From Prevotella sp. (GTDB taxonomy: Bacteria; Bacteroidota; Bacteroidia; Bacteroidales; Bacteroidaceae): a stretch of DNA of 64,000 nt. The stretch spans positions 37,424 to 101,423 of the forward strand of contig JAFXZF010000005.1 of assembly GCA_017541365.1 (NCBI GenBank). Direction: 5' to 3'. The position numbers and the translations under genes were made by a program. Below are positions 17,255 through 25,506 of this stretch, piece by piece. Position 1 is the stretch's first letter. Each line of letters begins with the position of its first letter. The notes beneath the pieces were generated by a model. That model ran no database searches and was not told the origin of the DNA. It saw nothing but the letters and a program-made list of their open reading frames with translations.

Positions 17255-19444
17255 ATGACGAAAAAACTTTTCTCTATGATGATTATGTTCTGCGTCTTTG
17301 CAGGAGCTATGGCAACGGAGGTCACAGTGACACGTTGTGAAGGATGGATAGAAACGGCTACCATACAATGGACAGCCGTAAAAGGTGCTGCAAAGTATGG
17401 TGTCAGCTATTCTGGCGAGGGCGTCAGCGGCAATGCCGATGACATGCTGATACGTTCTTACGAGGGTTACGTGCGTTGCGACATTCCGGGTCTGAAGGCA
17501 GGAAATTACTCGCTTACAGTGACAGCATACGGCGAGAGCGGTGAGGTGCTCCTGACATCTGATGCCAAGAGCGTTAAGGTGAAGGCGCAGAACCGCGAGG
17601 GCTATGCCTTTACTGAGGGTGTGGTGCCTGGCGGCTACAACATAGACGGAACACCCAAGGCTAATGCCAAGATAATATATGTGACGGCAAACACGGCAAA
17701 CACCGTAACATGCGACATTAGCGACGGTAAGAAGGAGAGCACCTACACAGGACTGGCTAATATTCTCAGTGCCTGTGGCAAGGACAAGACCCACACTCCT
17801 CTTATAATACGCGTGGTGGGAACGGTGAAGGATTCTGACATCGACGGACTGAAGGACGGCAACTACCTCAACTTCGAGGGTAAGAACGCCACTGACTGCT
17901 CCTTGGAGGCGGTAACACTTGAGGGTATAGGTGACGACGCGGCACTCTACGGCTACGGCGTATGCTTCAAGCGCACGAGGGGACTGGAAATCCGCAACCT
18001 CGGCATAATGCTCTTTGGTGACGATGCAGTGTCAATGGACACTGACAACTACCACAACTGGATACACAACTGCGACTTCTTCTACGGCAAGCCTGGTCCT
18101 GATGCCGACCAGGTGAAAGGCGACGGCTCGATAGACATGAAGTACCGTTCCACCCTCACCACTATTTCCTACAACCACTTCTTCGACAGCGGCAAAGTGA
18201 TGGGATGCGGCGGCGCCACGAAGGAGGAGACAAACCTGCTCATCACCTTCCACCACAACTGGTTTGACCACTGCGACTCACGCTGTCCAAGACTGAACCA
18301 CACCACGGCGCATATCTACAACAACTACTACGACGGCAATGCCACATACGGAATAGGTTGCACTGAGGTTTCAAACGCCTTTATCGAGTGTAATTATTTC
18401 CGCAACCTTCAGCGCCCCATGATGATAGCAGGACAGGGCACGGACTACACTTATGCCAGCGACCCCAACAAGGGTACTTTCTCAGGACAGCCAGGCGGCA
18501 TGAGTAAAGCATATAACAACATGGTGGAGAATAGCACCATAGAACTGCGCCTGTCGTACCAGACTGACGATGTTCAGGAATTTGATGCGTGGTTGGTAGA
18601 AAACCGTACAGACAAGGTGCCTGAGACAGTATCAGCAAAGAAGGGTGGACACGTGTATGACAACTTTGATACGGCAGATGGAATGTATGTCTCTGCTCCT
18701 GATGCTCCTGAAAAGGTGGTTGACATAGTAACGACCTACGCAGGACGCATGAACGGCGGCGACATAAAGTGGACCTTCAACAACAGCGTTGACGACAAGA
18801 GTCACGAGATAAACACCGAACTGAAGGCTGCAATAACATCATACGTCAGCAGCATCGTAAGCATACAGGGCGACGGCAAAAAGCCCGCTGACGAAGGAGG
18901 CGATGAGGGTGGCGACGAGCCTGACCCCACACCTACGCCAAGCACAGCGACCAAGGGCGGCTACGTAGTTGACCTCATTGCTGACACCAACTCCGGCTTC
19001 ACCATCGTAGGCAGTACCAGCAACAGCAAAGGCACGGTGACAGTTAATGGTACCACCTATAACACCTGCCTGAAGATGGGTTCTTCTTCAAGCATTACGT
19101 TCTCTATTTCTGAGCCAATGGTGATGACACTCTATTTCGCAGCCTCAGAGGGCAAGCGCATCAGCGTGACAAACCTCTCAGAGATAACCATTCCTGCTAA
19201 TAACATTGTTACTGCCACGCTCCCCTCGGCAGGTGAATACACCATCAAGCGCACCAATGGAGAGTCTTATCTTTATTACATAGCACTCTCACCTGTCGCT
19301 ACGGATATTGACAACGTTAACGCTAACTTTAACTCCCTCTCTACAAGAGAGGTCTGGGGTGAGTCTTTCAATCCTTTAGGTCAGCAGGTAGGCTCCGGCT
19401 ACCGAGGCATAGTAATAAAAAATGGCAGGAAAATAGTCTTTTAA
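17255..19444 (+). CDS. Secreted pectate lyase (PL1 family)
   Basis: Cleaves de-esterified polygalacturonan by beta-elimination outside the cytoplasm. 729 residues: signal peptide (MTKKLFSMMIMFCVFAGAMA), a fibronectin III-like domain (about 20-110), a parallel beta-helix of the PL1 type (about 125-430) with the calcium-binding DADQVKGDGSIDMK, HHNWFDHCDSRCPRLNH (catalytic Arg region) and IYNNYYDG, then a linker, a second beta-sandwich domain, and a C-terminal tail (GIVIKNGRKIVF) typical of secreted Bacteroidales proteins. The linker residues DNVNANFNSLSTREVWG are encoded by two dispersed repeats. It is followed 51 bases later by a membrane AraC regulator. Confidence 0.92.
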   Translation: MTKKLFSMMIMFCVFAGAMATEVTVTRCEGWIETATIQWTAVKGAAKYGVSYSGEGVSGNADDMLIRSYEGYVRCDIPGLKAGNYSLTVTAYGESGEVLLTSDAKSVKVKAQNREGYAFTEGVVPGGYNIDGTPKANAKIIYVTANTANTVTCDISDGKKESTYTGLANILSACGKDKTHTPLIIRVVGTVKDSDIDGLKDGNYLNFEGKNATDCSLEAVTLEGIGDDAALYGYGVCFKRTRGLEIRNLGIMLFGDDAVSMDTDNYHNWIHNCDFFYGKPGPDADQVKGDGSIDMKYRSTLTTISYNHFFDSGKVMGCGGATKEETNLLITFHHNWFDHCDSRCPRLNHTTAHIYNNYYDGNATYGIGCTEVSNAFIECNYFRNLQRPMMIAGQGTDYTYASDPNKGTFSGQPGGMSKAYNNMVENSTIELRLSYQTDDVQEFDAWLVENRTDKVPETVSAKKGGHVYDNFDTADGMYVSAPDAPEKVVDIVTTYAGRMNGGDIKWTFNNSVDDKSHEINTELKAAITSYVSSIVSIQGDGKKPADEGGDEGGDEPDPTPTPSTATKGGYVVDLIADTNSGFTIVGSTSNSKGTVTVNGTTYNTCLKMGSSSSITFSISEPMVMTLYFAASEGKRISVTNLSEITIPANNIVTATLPSAGEYTIKRTNGESYLYYIALSPVATDIDNVNANFNSLSTREVWGESFNPLGQQVGSGYRGIVIKNGRKIVF
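19314..19357. repeat. Two dispersed repeats inside the pectate lyase gene
   Basis: ACGTTAACGCTAACTTTAAC (19314-19333) belongs to the GTTAACGTTAA family. It is followed directly by CTCCCTCTCTACAAGAGAGG...GGGGTGAG, a degenerate member of the CCCCTCTC...GAGAGGGG palindrome family. Both keep the frame open. Confidence 0.6.
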
Positions 19445-19455
19445 TTGCAAAAAGA

Positions 19456-19486
19456 TTGGTGTTTTCATCGAAAATGAGTACATTTG
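19456..19486 (+). promoter_or_regulatory. Promoter of the regulator gene, near-leaderless
   Basis: TTGG (19456-19459), 19 bases, TACATTTG (19479-19486). Transcription should begin only about five bases before the ATG at 19496, so the upstream TTG at 19484 is part of the promoter and not a start codon. Confidence 0.7.
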
Positions 19487-19495
19487 CACTCAAGT

Positions 19496-22495
19496 ATGAA
19501 ACACCTTCTCGCCATAATAACAATCCTCTCTGTCACGCTTCAAGGAGCGTATGCAGAGAGGATTTTTCATGTGTCGAGTGGACTGCTCAAGGAGAAGGTG
19601 ACGGGCATAGTGCAGGATGACCGCGGTTTTATGTGGTTCTCCACATGGGGCGGACTGTATCGCTATGACGGTCATACGTTCCGTTCATTCAAGACACACC
19701 CAGGTGACGGCACGTCAATGCCCTACGACCGCCTGGATGCCGCACGCCTCGACAAGAATGGCAATATATGGTGCCGCTCGTTCTACCATCCTTATTGCTT
19801 CGATATAAAGACTTCTACGTTTATTGATGTTACAGAGTCATTGGAGCAGGAAATGCACCAAACGTTCAACATACGTCAGATATACCCCATGAGTAGCGGC
19901 TATGTGTGGCTGCAAACCGACGACGGCAGGGCGATACGTGTGAGCATCGATGACCCCAAGACTTCCGCCAGACTCTATTCCCCTGCCAACGGCAGACTGA
20001 AAAAGGGCAAGATACTGAGCATCAACGAGGACAGTCGAGGCATGGCATGGATACTCTCCGAGGGTGGCATCACAGTGCCAGGCTCGCGTGTCACATTTCC
20101 CAATAAGCGGTTTGACCTTTGGCAGGAGACAGTGTCAGGGTGCGTATATCTTGCCACAAAAGAAGGTGAACTGTGGCACCTCAACGCAAGAACATGGAAG
20201 ATGCGCAGGGTGACATTGCCCGTAAAGACCACAAAGATACTGAGGTTGGCAGGACACAGCAACGGCGAGTTGCTTGTTGCCACCGACGAGGCACTGTTGG
20301 CGTGGCATAAAGGGAAATGGACAGTAAGCAGATACAAGGAGAGGATTGCGTCCGTGAAAAGGCTTTTCCGTGATGCCCGTGGATGCTACTGGATGATAAC
20401 AGACCGCAAGGGAGTCACTCTGCTGCCATCGATAACGTCGCCCTTGCAGACATTGCTGCCCCAAGATGATGGAAGCTACGAAAACAAACATGACAGCTGG
20501 TTCTTCGGAGAACAACCACAGAACACCGTATTGCTGATGGCAAGAGGGGGCGGACTGTGCTGTTACGATGCCGCGACAGGACAGCTGAGCCACGTAAAGC
20601 TGGACAACGGCGAATGGTATCAGCCACAGGTGGGGCGCACCTTTGTTGACAGGGAAAACAACGTGTGGCTCTACAACAGTGAGGGCGGACTGGACAGAAT
20701 AAGCCTTCCAAGGCAGCTGTTCAGAAAATGGGGTGTGTATAACCCCGTGTGTGCACTGTTTATGGACTCAAAGAACAGACTGTGGGTGGGCGACACCAAG
20801 GGAAAGCTTACCGTATGGGGCAGGGAACTCAACCTCGGCATAGTGTATGCCATAGAGGAAATGCAAGACGGAACGGTATGGGTAGGCACCAAGGACAAGG
20901 GACTTTACAGGATACAAGAGACAAAGGGCAAAGGACAAGGAACAAAGGCGCAAAGCGACTTCGTCATAGAGAACTTCGTCCACAACCCCCAAGACAAATA
21001 TTCCATCTCAGCTAACGACGTGTTCAGCATGACTAAGGACAAGGACGGCAACCTGTGGATAGGAACCTACAGCGGAGGACTGAATATGGTCAAACATAAC
21101 GAAGGCGTCAGGTTTATCAACAAGAACAACAACCTGACATGGCTGCCAACCGACGAGCGTTCGCTCAATATACGGTCGCTGCTCTGCACAAAGGAGGGTA
21201 TCATGTGCGTAGGCACCAGCAGGGGCATCTATGCCTTCAAGTCGCCAAAGCAGGTATATCACCATGAGCGCAAGGCTGACGATGAGCACGGTCTCACCAA
21301 CAACGAGGTGATGATGATGTACCAGGACAGGCAGGGCGACGTGTATTGCCTCACGCCCAGTTCGGGAATCTGTCGCACCACGGTGAGCGGGCTGCTGTCC
21401 GACAATGCCGTATTCACGGTGTATGACAAGCAGAACCTTGCACCGTCAGATGCACCCCTCTCCATCACCGGCGATGCCAACGACAACCTGTGGATAGCCT
21501 ACCATAGCTCCATAGCCATGCTTAACAAGAAGCGCACGGCATTCTACAACTGGCAGTCGCCGTCCATGTCGTTTGCCGAGATAGTGAGTGACGGCAACGG
21601 AGAACTGATATCAGCATCAACTGACGACATAATATCATGGAACCCACGGACACTGAAAGCCAATGAAGAAACACCGCGCATAGCCATAGCGGCACTGACG
21701 GTGGCAGGCAGGCAGGTGGACTATGACCCCGACCTCTGCGACACCATAACACTGCAGAGCAACGAACGCGACGTGAGCCTTCAACTTGCCGCCCTCACCA
21801 TGCGTCAGGGTGAGAAGATAGAATACGCCTATCGCATGACGGGCGACAGCACGTGGATAACGCAAGGCGACAATGACAGGCTCACATTCCTGAACATGAG
21901 GGCTGGCTGTCACACCCTGCAGGTGCGCTCCACCAATGCCTCGGGCGTATGGTGTGACAATGTGCGCACCATGACATTTTATGTCACTCCTACCTTTTGG
22001 GAAACACCATGGGCACTCCTGCTCTATATCCTTATCGGAGCTCTTGCAATAGGTTCCATTGCCGTGGTGTGGGCTTACATATACCGTCTGCGACTGAAGA
22101 TGCGCACTCAGGAAGAGGTGATAAAGCAGCGCATGAACTTCATCCACCATGTGGCACCCCTCATTCGTGATGACAAGGAAGACCTGCTGGAAAGAGTGCG
22201 TAAGTATATTGACGAGCACATAAGCGATGAAGACCTGACGATACCATCCATGGCAGCGGAGATGGGCATGAGCCGTGCCACTTTCTTTACCCGCTTCAAG
22301 GAACTCTCGGGACTCAGTCCGCAGGACTACCTTATACACTATCGCATAGAGCATGCCCGCCAGTTGTTGCAGAACAGCACTGTCAGCATTGCCGAGATAG
22401 CCTACAGCTGTGGTTTCTCCGACCCAAAGTATTTCTCACGTGTATTCAAAAAAATAGAGGGCATGTCGCCCTCTACTCTCCGTGCCGAGACATAA
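19496..22495 (+). CDS. Membrane propeller/Y_Y_Y/AraC regulator lacking kinase domains
   Basis: About 999 residues. Signal peptide MKHLLAIITILSVTLQGAYA; fourteen or so two-component-regulator propeller repeats (DDRGFMWFSTWGGLYRYDG; DKDGNLWIGTYSGGLNM); a Y_Y_Y domain; one membrane helix (TPWALLLYILIGALAIGSIA, about 842-861); a 50-residue linker; and a C-terminal AraC HTH pair ending AYSCGFSDPKYFSRVFKKIEGMSP. Hybrid two-component systems of this order normally carry HisKA, HATPase and receiver domains between helix and HTH; here they are absent. It probably senses a pectin-derived oligosaccharide in the periplasm and acts on DNA from the membrane. Its neighbour is the pectate lyase. Confidence 0.85.
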   Translation: MKHLLAIITILSVTLQGAYAERIFHVSSGLLKEKVTGIVQDDRGFMWFSTWGGLYRYDGHTFRSFKTHPGDGTSMPYDRLDAARLDKNGNIWCRSFYHPYCFDIKTSTFIDVTESLEQEMHQTFNIRQIYPMSSGYVWLQTDDGRAIRVSIDDPKTSARLYSPANGRLKKGKILSINEDSRGMAWILSEGGITVPGSRVTFPNKRFDLWQETVSGCVYLATKEGELWHLNARTWKMRRVTLPVKTTKILRLAGHSNGELLVATDEALLAWHKGKWTVSRYKERIASVKRLFRDARGCYWMITDRKGVTLLPSITSPLQTLLPQDDGSYENKHDSWFFGEQPQNTVLLMARGGGLCCYDAATGQLSHVKLDNGEWYQPQVGRTFVDRENNVWLYNSEGGLDRISLPRQLFRKWGVYNPVCALFMDSKNRLWVGDTKGKLTVWGRELNLGIVYAIEEMQDGTVWVGTKDKGLYRIQETKGKGQGTKAQSDFVIENFVHNPQDKYSISANDVFSMTKDKDGNLWIGTYSGGLNMVKHNEGVRFINKNNNLTWLPTDERSLNIRSLLCTKEGIMCVGTSRGIYAFKSPKQVYHHERKADDEHGLTNNEVMMMYQDRQGDVYCLTPSSGICRTTVSGLLSDNAVFTVYDKQNLAPSDAPLSITGDANDNLWIAYHSSIAMLNKKRTAFYNWQSPSMSFAEIVSDGNGELISASTDDIISWNPRTLKANEETPRIAIAALTVAGRQVDYDPDLCDTITLQSNERDVSLQLAALTMRQGEKIEYAYRMTGDSTWITQGDNDRLTFLNMRAGCHTLQVRSTNASGVWCDNVRTMTFYVTPTFWETPWALLLYILIGALAIGSIAVVWAYIYRLRLKMRTQEEVIKQRMNFIHHVAPLIRDDKEDLLERVRKYIDEHISDEDLTIPSMAAEMGMSRATFFTRFKELSGLSPQDYLIHYRIEHARQLLQNSTVSIAEIAYSCGFSDPKYFSRVFKKIEGMSPSTLRAET

Positions 22496-22501
22496 GTCTG
22501 G

Positions 22502-22966
22502 CTATAGTTCTATGCTATCAATGCGCAGCCTTTGCGTTCCGGCAGGTACGCGTACCTCCACGATGTCGCCCACTTTCTTACCCTTCAGTGCTTGGGCAAT
22601 GGGCGATTTGATGGATATTTTCTTCTCTACTATGTTCGCCTCGTGGGGGTTTACTATGGTGTAGGCAAACGTGGTGTTGTTGGCCATGTTCGTCATACCC
22701 ACCGTGCAAAGCAGCCCTACGGTGTCACCGCCCAGCAGTTTCTTGTCCAGCGGACGGGCATTCTCCAGCACCCGTTGCTTGAAGCGTATGCGGCTGAGCA
22801 GCTTCGCCTGCTCACGCCGTGCGGCGTGATACTCGAAGTTCTCGCTGAGGTCGCCCTTGTCGCGCGCCTCTATGAGAGCCTGCTTCACTTTAGGGTACTC
22901 CACGCTCTCCAATTCGTGTAGTTCGGCTACCAGTTTGTCGTAGCCCTCTTGCGACATATATTCCAT
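22502..22966 (-). CDS. greA: Transcription elongation factor GreA
   Basis: Rescues backtracked RNA polymerase by stimulating transcript cleavage. 154 residues from the ATG at 22964-22966: MEYMSQEGYDKLVAELHELE, a coiled-coil hairpin with the acidic tip GDLSENFEYHAAR and the C-terminal FKBP-like domain ending RLRIDSIEL. A longer frame starting at 23068 would add 34 unrelated residues that overlap the promoter region (TAACTTTG at 22993-23000, minus strand), so the shorter start is right. It is convergent with the upstream regulator, with six bases between the stops. Confidence 0.95.
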   Translation of the reverse strand: MEYMSQEGYDKLVAELHELESVEYPKVKQALIEARDKGDLSENFEYHAARREQAKLLSRIRFKQRVLENARPLDKKLLGGDTVGLLCTVGMTNMANNTTFAYTIVNPHEANIVEKKISIKSPIAQALKGKKVGDIVEVRVPAGTQRLRIDSIEL

Positions 22967-22992
22967 TCTATCTTTTCTTTCCTTTTTGCCTG

Positions 22993-23000
22993 CAAAGTTA
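22993..23000 (-). promoter_or_regulatory. -7 box of greA
   Basis: Minus-strand TAACTTTG, 27 bases before the chosen greA start. This supports the shorter greA frame. Confidence 0.5.
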
Positions 23001-23129
23001 AGAAAATTTTGATTGAACGAGAACAACAGGAATGTATTTCTTTTGTCAAGTGTGAAAAATTTATCCAAAACGAGGGGAAATCCCTATCGATGTTTAGGGT
23101 TTTTTGCTCGCAGCATTAGGAACTTTTCC

Positions 23130-23160
23130 TTTGCGAGGTAAGAATTGCGACGTAACTTTG
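23130..23160 (+). promoter_or_regulatory. Promoter of the small Pro/Lys/His-rich protein
   Basis: TTTG (23130-23133), 19 bases, TAACTTTG (23153-23160): an exact consensus. An unusually strong AAGGAGG ribosome site lies about eight bases before the ATG, uncommon in this group. Confidence 0.8.
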
Positions 23161-23219
23161 CATCAGAAAAAACAAAGAAACTGATTATTAACTCTAAAAA
23201 CCAATAAGGAGGAAAAGTT

Positions 23220-23498
23220 ATGAAAAAGATGTTTACACTCGCAATGATGATGGTAATGACTATCACTATGAATGCAATGACCTTTACAGTAGTAAATCGC
23301 AATGGCAACACCACGGTTACGATAACAAGCAATGATGCCTGCAACCGTTACTCACACAGGGTGGCACCTGCTCCAAAACCCAAGCCTGCTCCCAAGCACG
23401 TTCACAAGGTAAAGCCTGCTCCTAAGCCAAAGCACGCAAAGCACCATGCCGCTACGTGGAGAGATGCTGCCAACCACAAACCAATGATGCGCCGTTAA
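23220..23498 (+). CDS. Small secreted cationic Pro/Lys/His-rich protein
   Basis: 92 residues. Signal peptide MKKMFTLAMMMVMTITMNAM, a short beta segment (FTVVNRNGNTTVTITSND), then a basic tail dominated by PAPKPKPAPKH and KPKHAKHH. The tail resembles proline-lysine spacers of TonB and wall-associated proteins, and the His clusters could bind metal. Consensus promoter and a strong Shine-Dalgarno suggest high expression. A terminator follows. I recognise no family. Confidence 0.7.
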   Translation: MKKMFTLAMMMVMTITMNAMTFTVVNRNGNTTVTITSNDACNRYSHRVAPAPKPKPAPKHVHKVKPAPKPKHAKHHAATWRDAANHKPMMRR

Positions 23499-23500
23499 CA

Positions 23501-23526
23501 CCCCCTCTATTCCCCAAAGGGGAGCC
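23501..23526. repeat. REP-like palindrome
   Basis: CCCCCTCTATTCCCCAAAGGGGAGCC directly follows the stop codon of the small protein gene; same type as 2490-2510. Confidence 0.5.
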
Positions 23527-23554
23527 TGCAAAGTTAGTTCTATATATAAAGAAG

Positions 23555-23585
23555 GCGGGTCAAGGGAAAATTTCCCCTGGCCCGC
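23555..23585. terminator. Long hairpin between convergent genes
   Basis: GCGGGTCAAGGGAAAATTTCCCCTGGCCCGC forms a near-perfect stem between the small secreted protein (+) and the DUF805 gene (-). Probably a terminator serving both; the T-tract is weak on the plus strand. Confidence 0.6.
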
Positions 23586-23621
23586 TGTCATTTCTTTCAG
23601 TATCCCGTATATGGGCTATGC

Positions 23622-24113
23622 CTATGAGATATATTTCGGTGAAGGACCGAACTTGTTCTCTTCTGGCTTGCTATCCATTACAGAGAATACGAAGAGTACG
23701 ATACAACCGATGAAGTTTACGTATGGGATGATGCCGAGGAGGATGTACCATCCGCTCTTGCCGATATCATGGAGACGGCGAACGGTCACGGCAAGACCTG
23801 GGAGCACCAGTACCAGCCATATAATGCAAATGAGTCCCATAAGCAGGTAGAAGGTATTGTCAATAGTGTTAGCCTGAGCCATGAGAGCATCCATCTTCTC
23901 CTGGTCGAAGATTGCACTGCTTACCTGAGCCTCCAGTTTGTCACCTGCGTTGATCTTCCAAATGCAGACTGCTGTCATACATGCACAGAGGATAAGGTTG
24001 AGCACCTGGAACCACCAATACTCGGAACGACGTGCGCGTCCGCTGAAATCTACATACTTCTTGAAACAAGTCTTAACGGCTTCGCCGAAAGACATCATAG
24101 GTAATGCTGTCAT
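23622..24113 (-). CDS. DUF805 family membrane protein
   Basis: 163 residues. Starts with the DUF805 signature (SFGEAVKTCFKKYVDFSGRARRSEYWWF) and has a hydrophobic segment (VLNLILCACMTAVCI), then VTVRRLHDIGKSGWY between two further hydrophobic stretches, as in YhaH/YhaI. Inner-membrane protein of unknown role. Family assignment is firm. Confidence 0.88.
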   Translation of the reverse strand: MTALPMMSFGEAVKTCFKKYVDFSGRARRSEYWWFQVLNLILCACMTAVCIWKINAGDKLEAQVSSAIFDQEKMDALMAQANTIDNTFYLLMGLICIIWLVLVLPGLAVTVRRLHDIGKSGWYILLGIIPYVNFIGCIVLFVFSVMDSKPEENKFGPSPKYIS

Positions 24114-24181
24114 AATTTTTAGGTTTTAATGTTGTTGGTTAGTGAAATATAAATGAAATAAAGTATTATCTATTATCTATA

Positions 24182-25234
24182 TTAACGGATATTGTTACGG
24201 AAGAAGAAGTAGTATGCCACGGCGGCTATTACAGGACGGTCGCCGGAGAACTTTACGAGGAACTTGCCTGCCTTGTCGGTTATCTTGCCGTCACTTGATA
24301 CATGCGCCACCTTGGCACCTGCGGCATTGAGTATGTCGCCGTTTTCCTTCACCTGACCTATCTTGTTGCCGTTGTTGTCGTCCACGCGACCGTCATACTG
24401 CATGGCACCCACGCGGAACTTGTTGTCGCCGATGACTGTCTCATCGTCGCTGTAGTGTATGGAGCCCTGCTTAGGATATAGTTTGTTGGTGTTGTATATC
24501 ATGCCACCCTTGATGTATCCCACCATCGTGCCGCTGGCATTGAGGAAGTTGCCGTCCATGAACTGCGTGCGCTTCATTTTTGCCCGCATTTCGGGTGTAG
24601 CATAGTTGTTGAGGAAGAAGAACGCTACGATGTCACGCGTTGCCTCGCAACTGAACTGTCCCAGTCGGCGACCGTACAGGTAGATGTCCTGACGTGTCAC
24701 CTTGCCGCATGATTCACCGTCAATCTTCAGTCCGCCAGTGCTGTTTATCTCTACCGTGGCATTGATAGACTTGATATACATCTTGTCACCCTGTATCGTT
24801 GCGGCTACCTCGCCGTCGTTGCGCTTTATCTCACCTGTTGAGGGATTCCATGTATAGGTGATAAACTTGCCATCGGCAGACTGCTCTGCTGAGGTGATGG
24901 TATAGGTACGTGAGTTCCACGAACCTACGAGTTTGTCGCGCCTTGACTCGATAATCTTGCAGCCTGCCTGCTGACGCGCAGCCTCCGCCTTCTGGCGGTC
25001 AGCCTCTGCCTTCTGCTTGTTTGCCTTGATGCGGTCTATCTGGCTGGCGCCATACGGGTCGGCATCGTCAGTTGCGCTTGAACTGTTGCTGCTTCCACTC
25101 GTTGTAGATTTTGTTGCTTTGTTTATCATCTTCTTCAGACTGCCAAACTGGGCGCTTGCCATACTTGGTGCAGCGAAGAGCATGAGCCATGCCATGACCC
25201 ATTGCATCACATTCTTCATAGTGTTCGTTCTCAT
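24182..25234 (-). CDS. Secreted protein with repeated beta motifs, unknown function
   Basis: 350 residues. Signal peptide up to SMASAQ, a Ser/Ala-rich low-complexity stretch (ATKSTTSGSSNSSSATDDAD), a charged coiled coil (KANKQKAEADRQKAEAARQQ), then strand repeats with the rhythm GxIxxxxGxxVGxI: FLNASGTMVGYIKGG, RVDDNNGNKIGQVKENGDIL, NAAGAKVAHVSSDGKI. The repeats suggest a small propeller or flower-like beta fold. A second Met five codons in (25217-25219) is an equally good start. The stop codon abuts an ATAGATAATAG repeat. Confidence 0.6.
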   Translation of the reverse strand: MRTNTMKNVMQWVMAWLMLFAAPSMASAQFGSLKKMINKATKSTTSGSSNSSSATDDADPYGASQIDRIKANKQKAEADRQKAEAARQQAGCKIIESRRDKLVGSWNSRTYTITSAEQSADGKFITYTWNPSTGEIKRNDGEVAATIQGDKMYIKSINATVEINSTGGLKIDGESCGKVTRQDIYLYGRRLGQFSCEATRDIVAFFFLNNYATPEMRAKMKRTQFMDGNFLNASGTMVGYIKGGMIYNTNKLYPKQGSIHYSDDETVIGDNKFRVGAMQYDGRVDDNNGNKIGQVKENGDILNAAGAKVAHVSSDGKITDKAGKFLVKFSGDRPVIAAVAYYFFFRNNIR

Positions 25235-25424
25235 AATACGGAAATTTTGTATGGTTTTAGTTTTTGTTCTCTATGTCCGCAAAGTTAAAGATTTTTTCGT
25301 TAATTACCACCATGCATTCCTTAAAGTTTGTTAAATCACAGTTTCCTGTACCTTTTTTGCGTATTTACAATAGAAAATCGTCTGATTCATGTCTCTATTT
25401 TCAAACTCTGTATAAATCTCAAAA

Positions 25425-25456
25425 TTTGTGAGAAACGGATTTTTTTACTACCTTTG
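25425..25456 (+). promoter_or_regulatory. Promoter of the glycosidase gene
   Basis: TTTG (25425-25428), 20 bases, TACCTTTG (25449-25456), about 50 bases before the start codon. Confidence 0.7.
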
Positions 25457-25506
25457 CAACCCTGAATAACTTCACCTAAGTATATAATAACTAAAACCCT
25501 GGTACG

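Noticed and set aside
17087..17794. 235-codon minus-strand frame over the argH/pectate lyase gap
   Set aside because: Overlaps two promoters and the signal peptide of pectate lyase; composition is Cys/His-rich without a domain.
22967..23068. 34-codon extension of GreA
   Set aside because: GreA normally begins at the chosen Met; the extension lies over the promoter and encodes AT-rich junk-like sequence.
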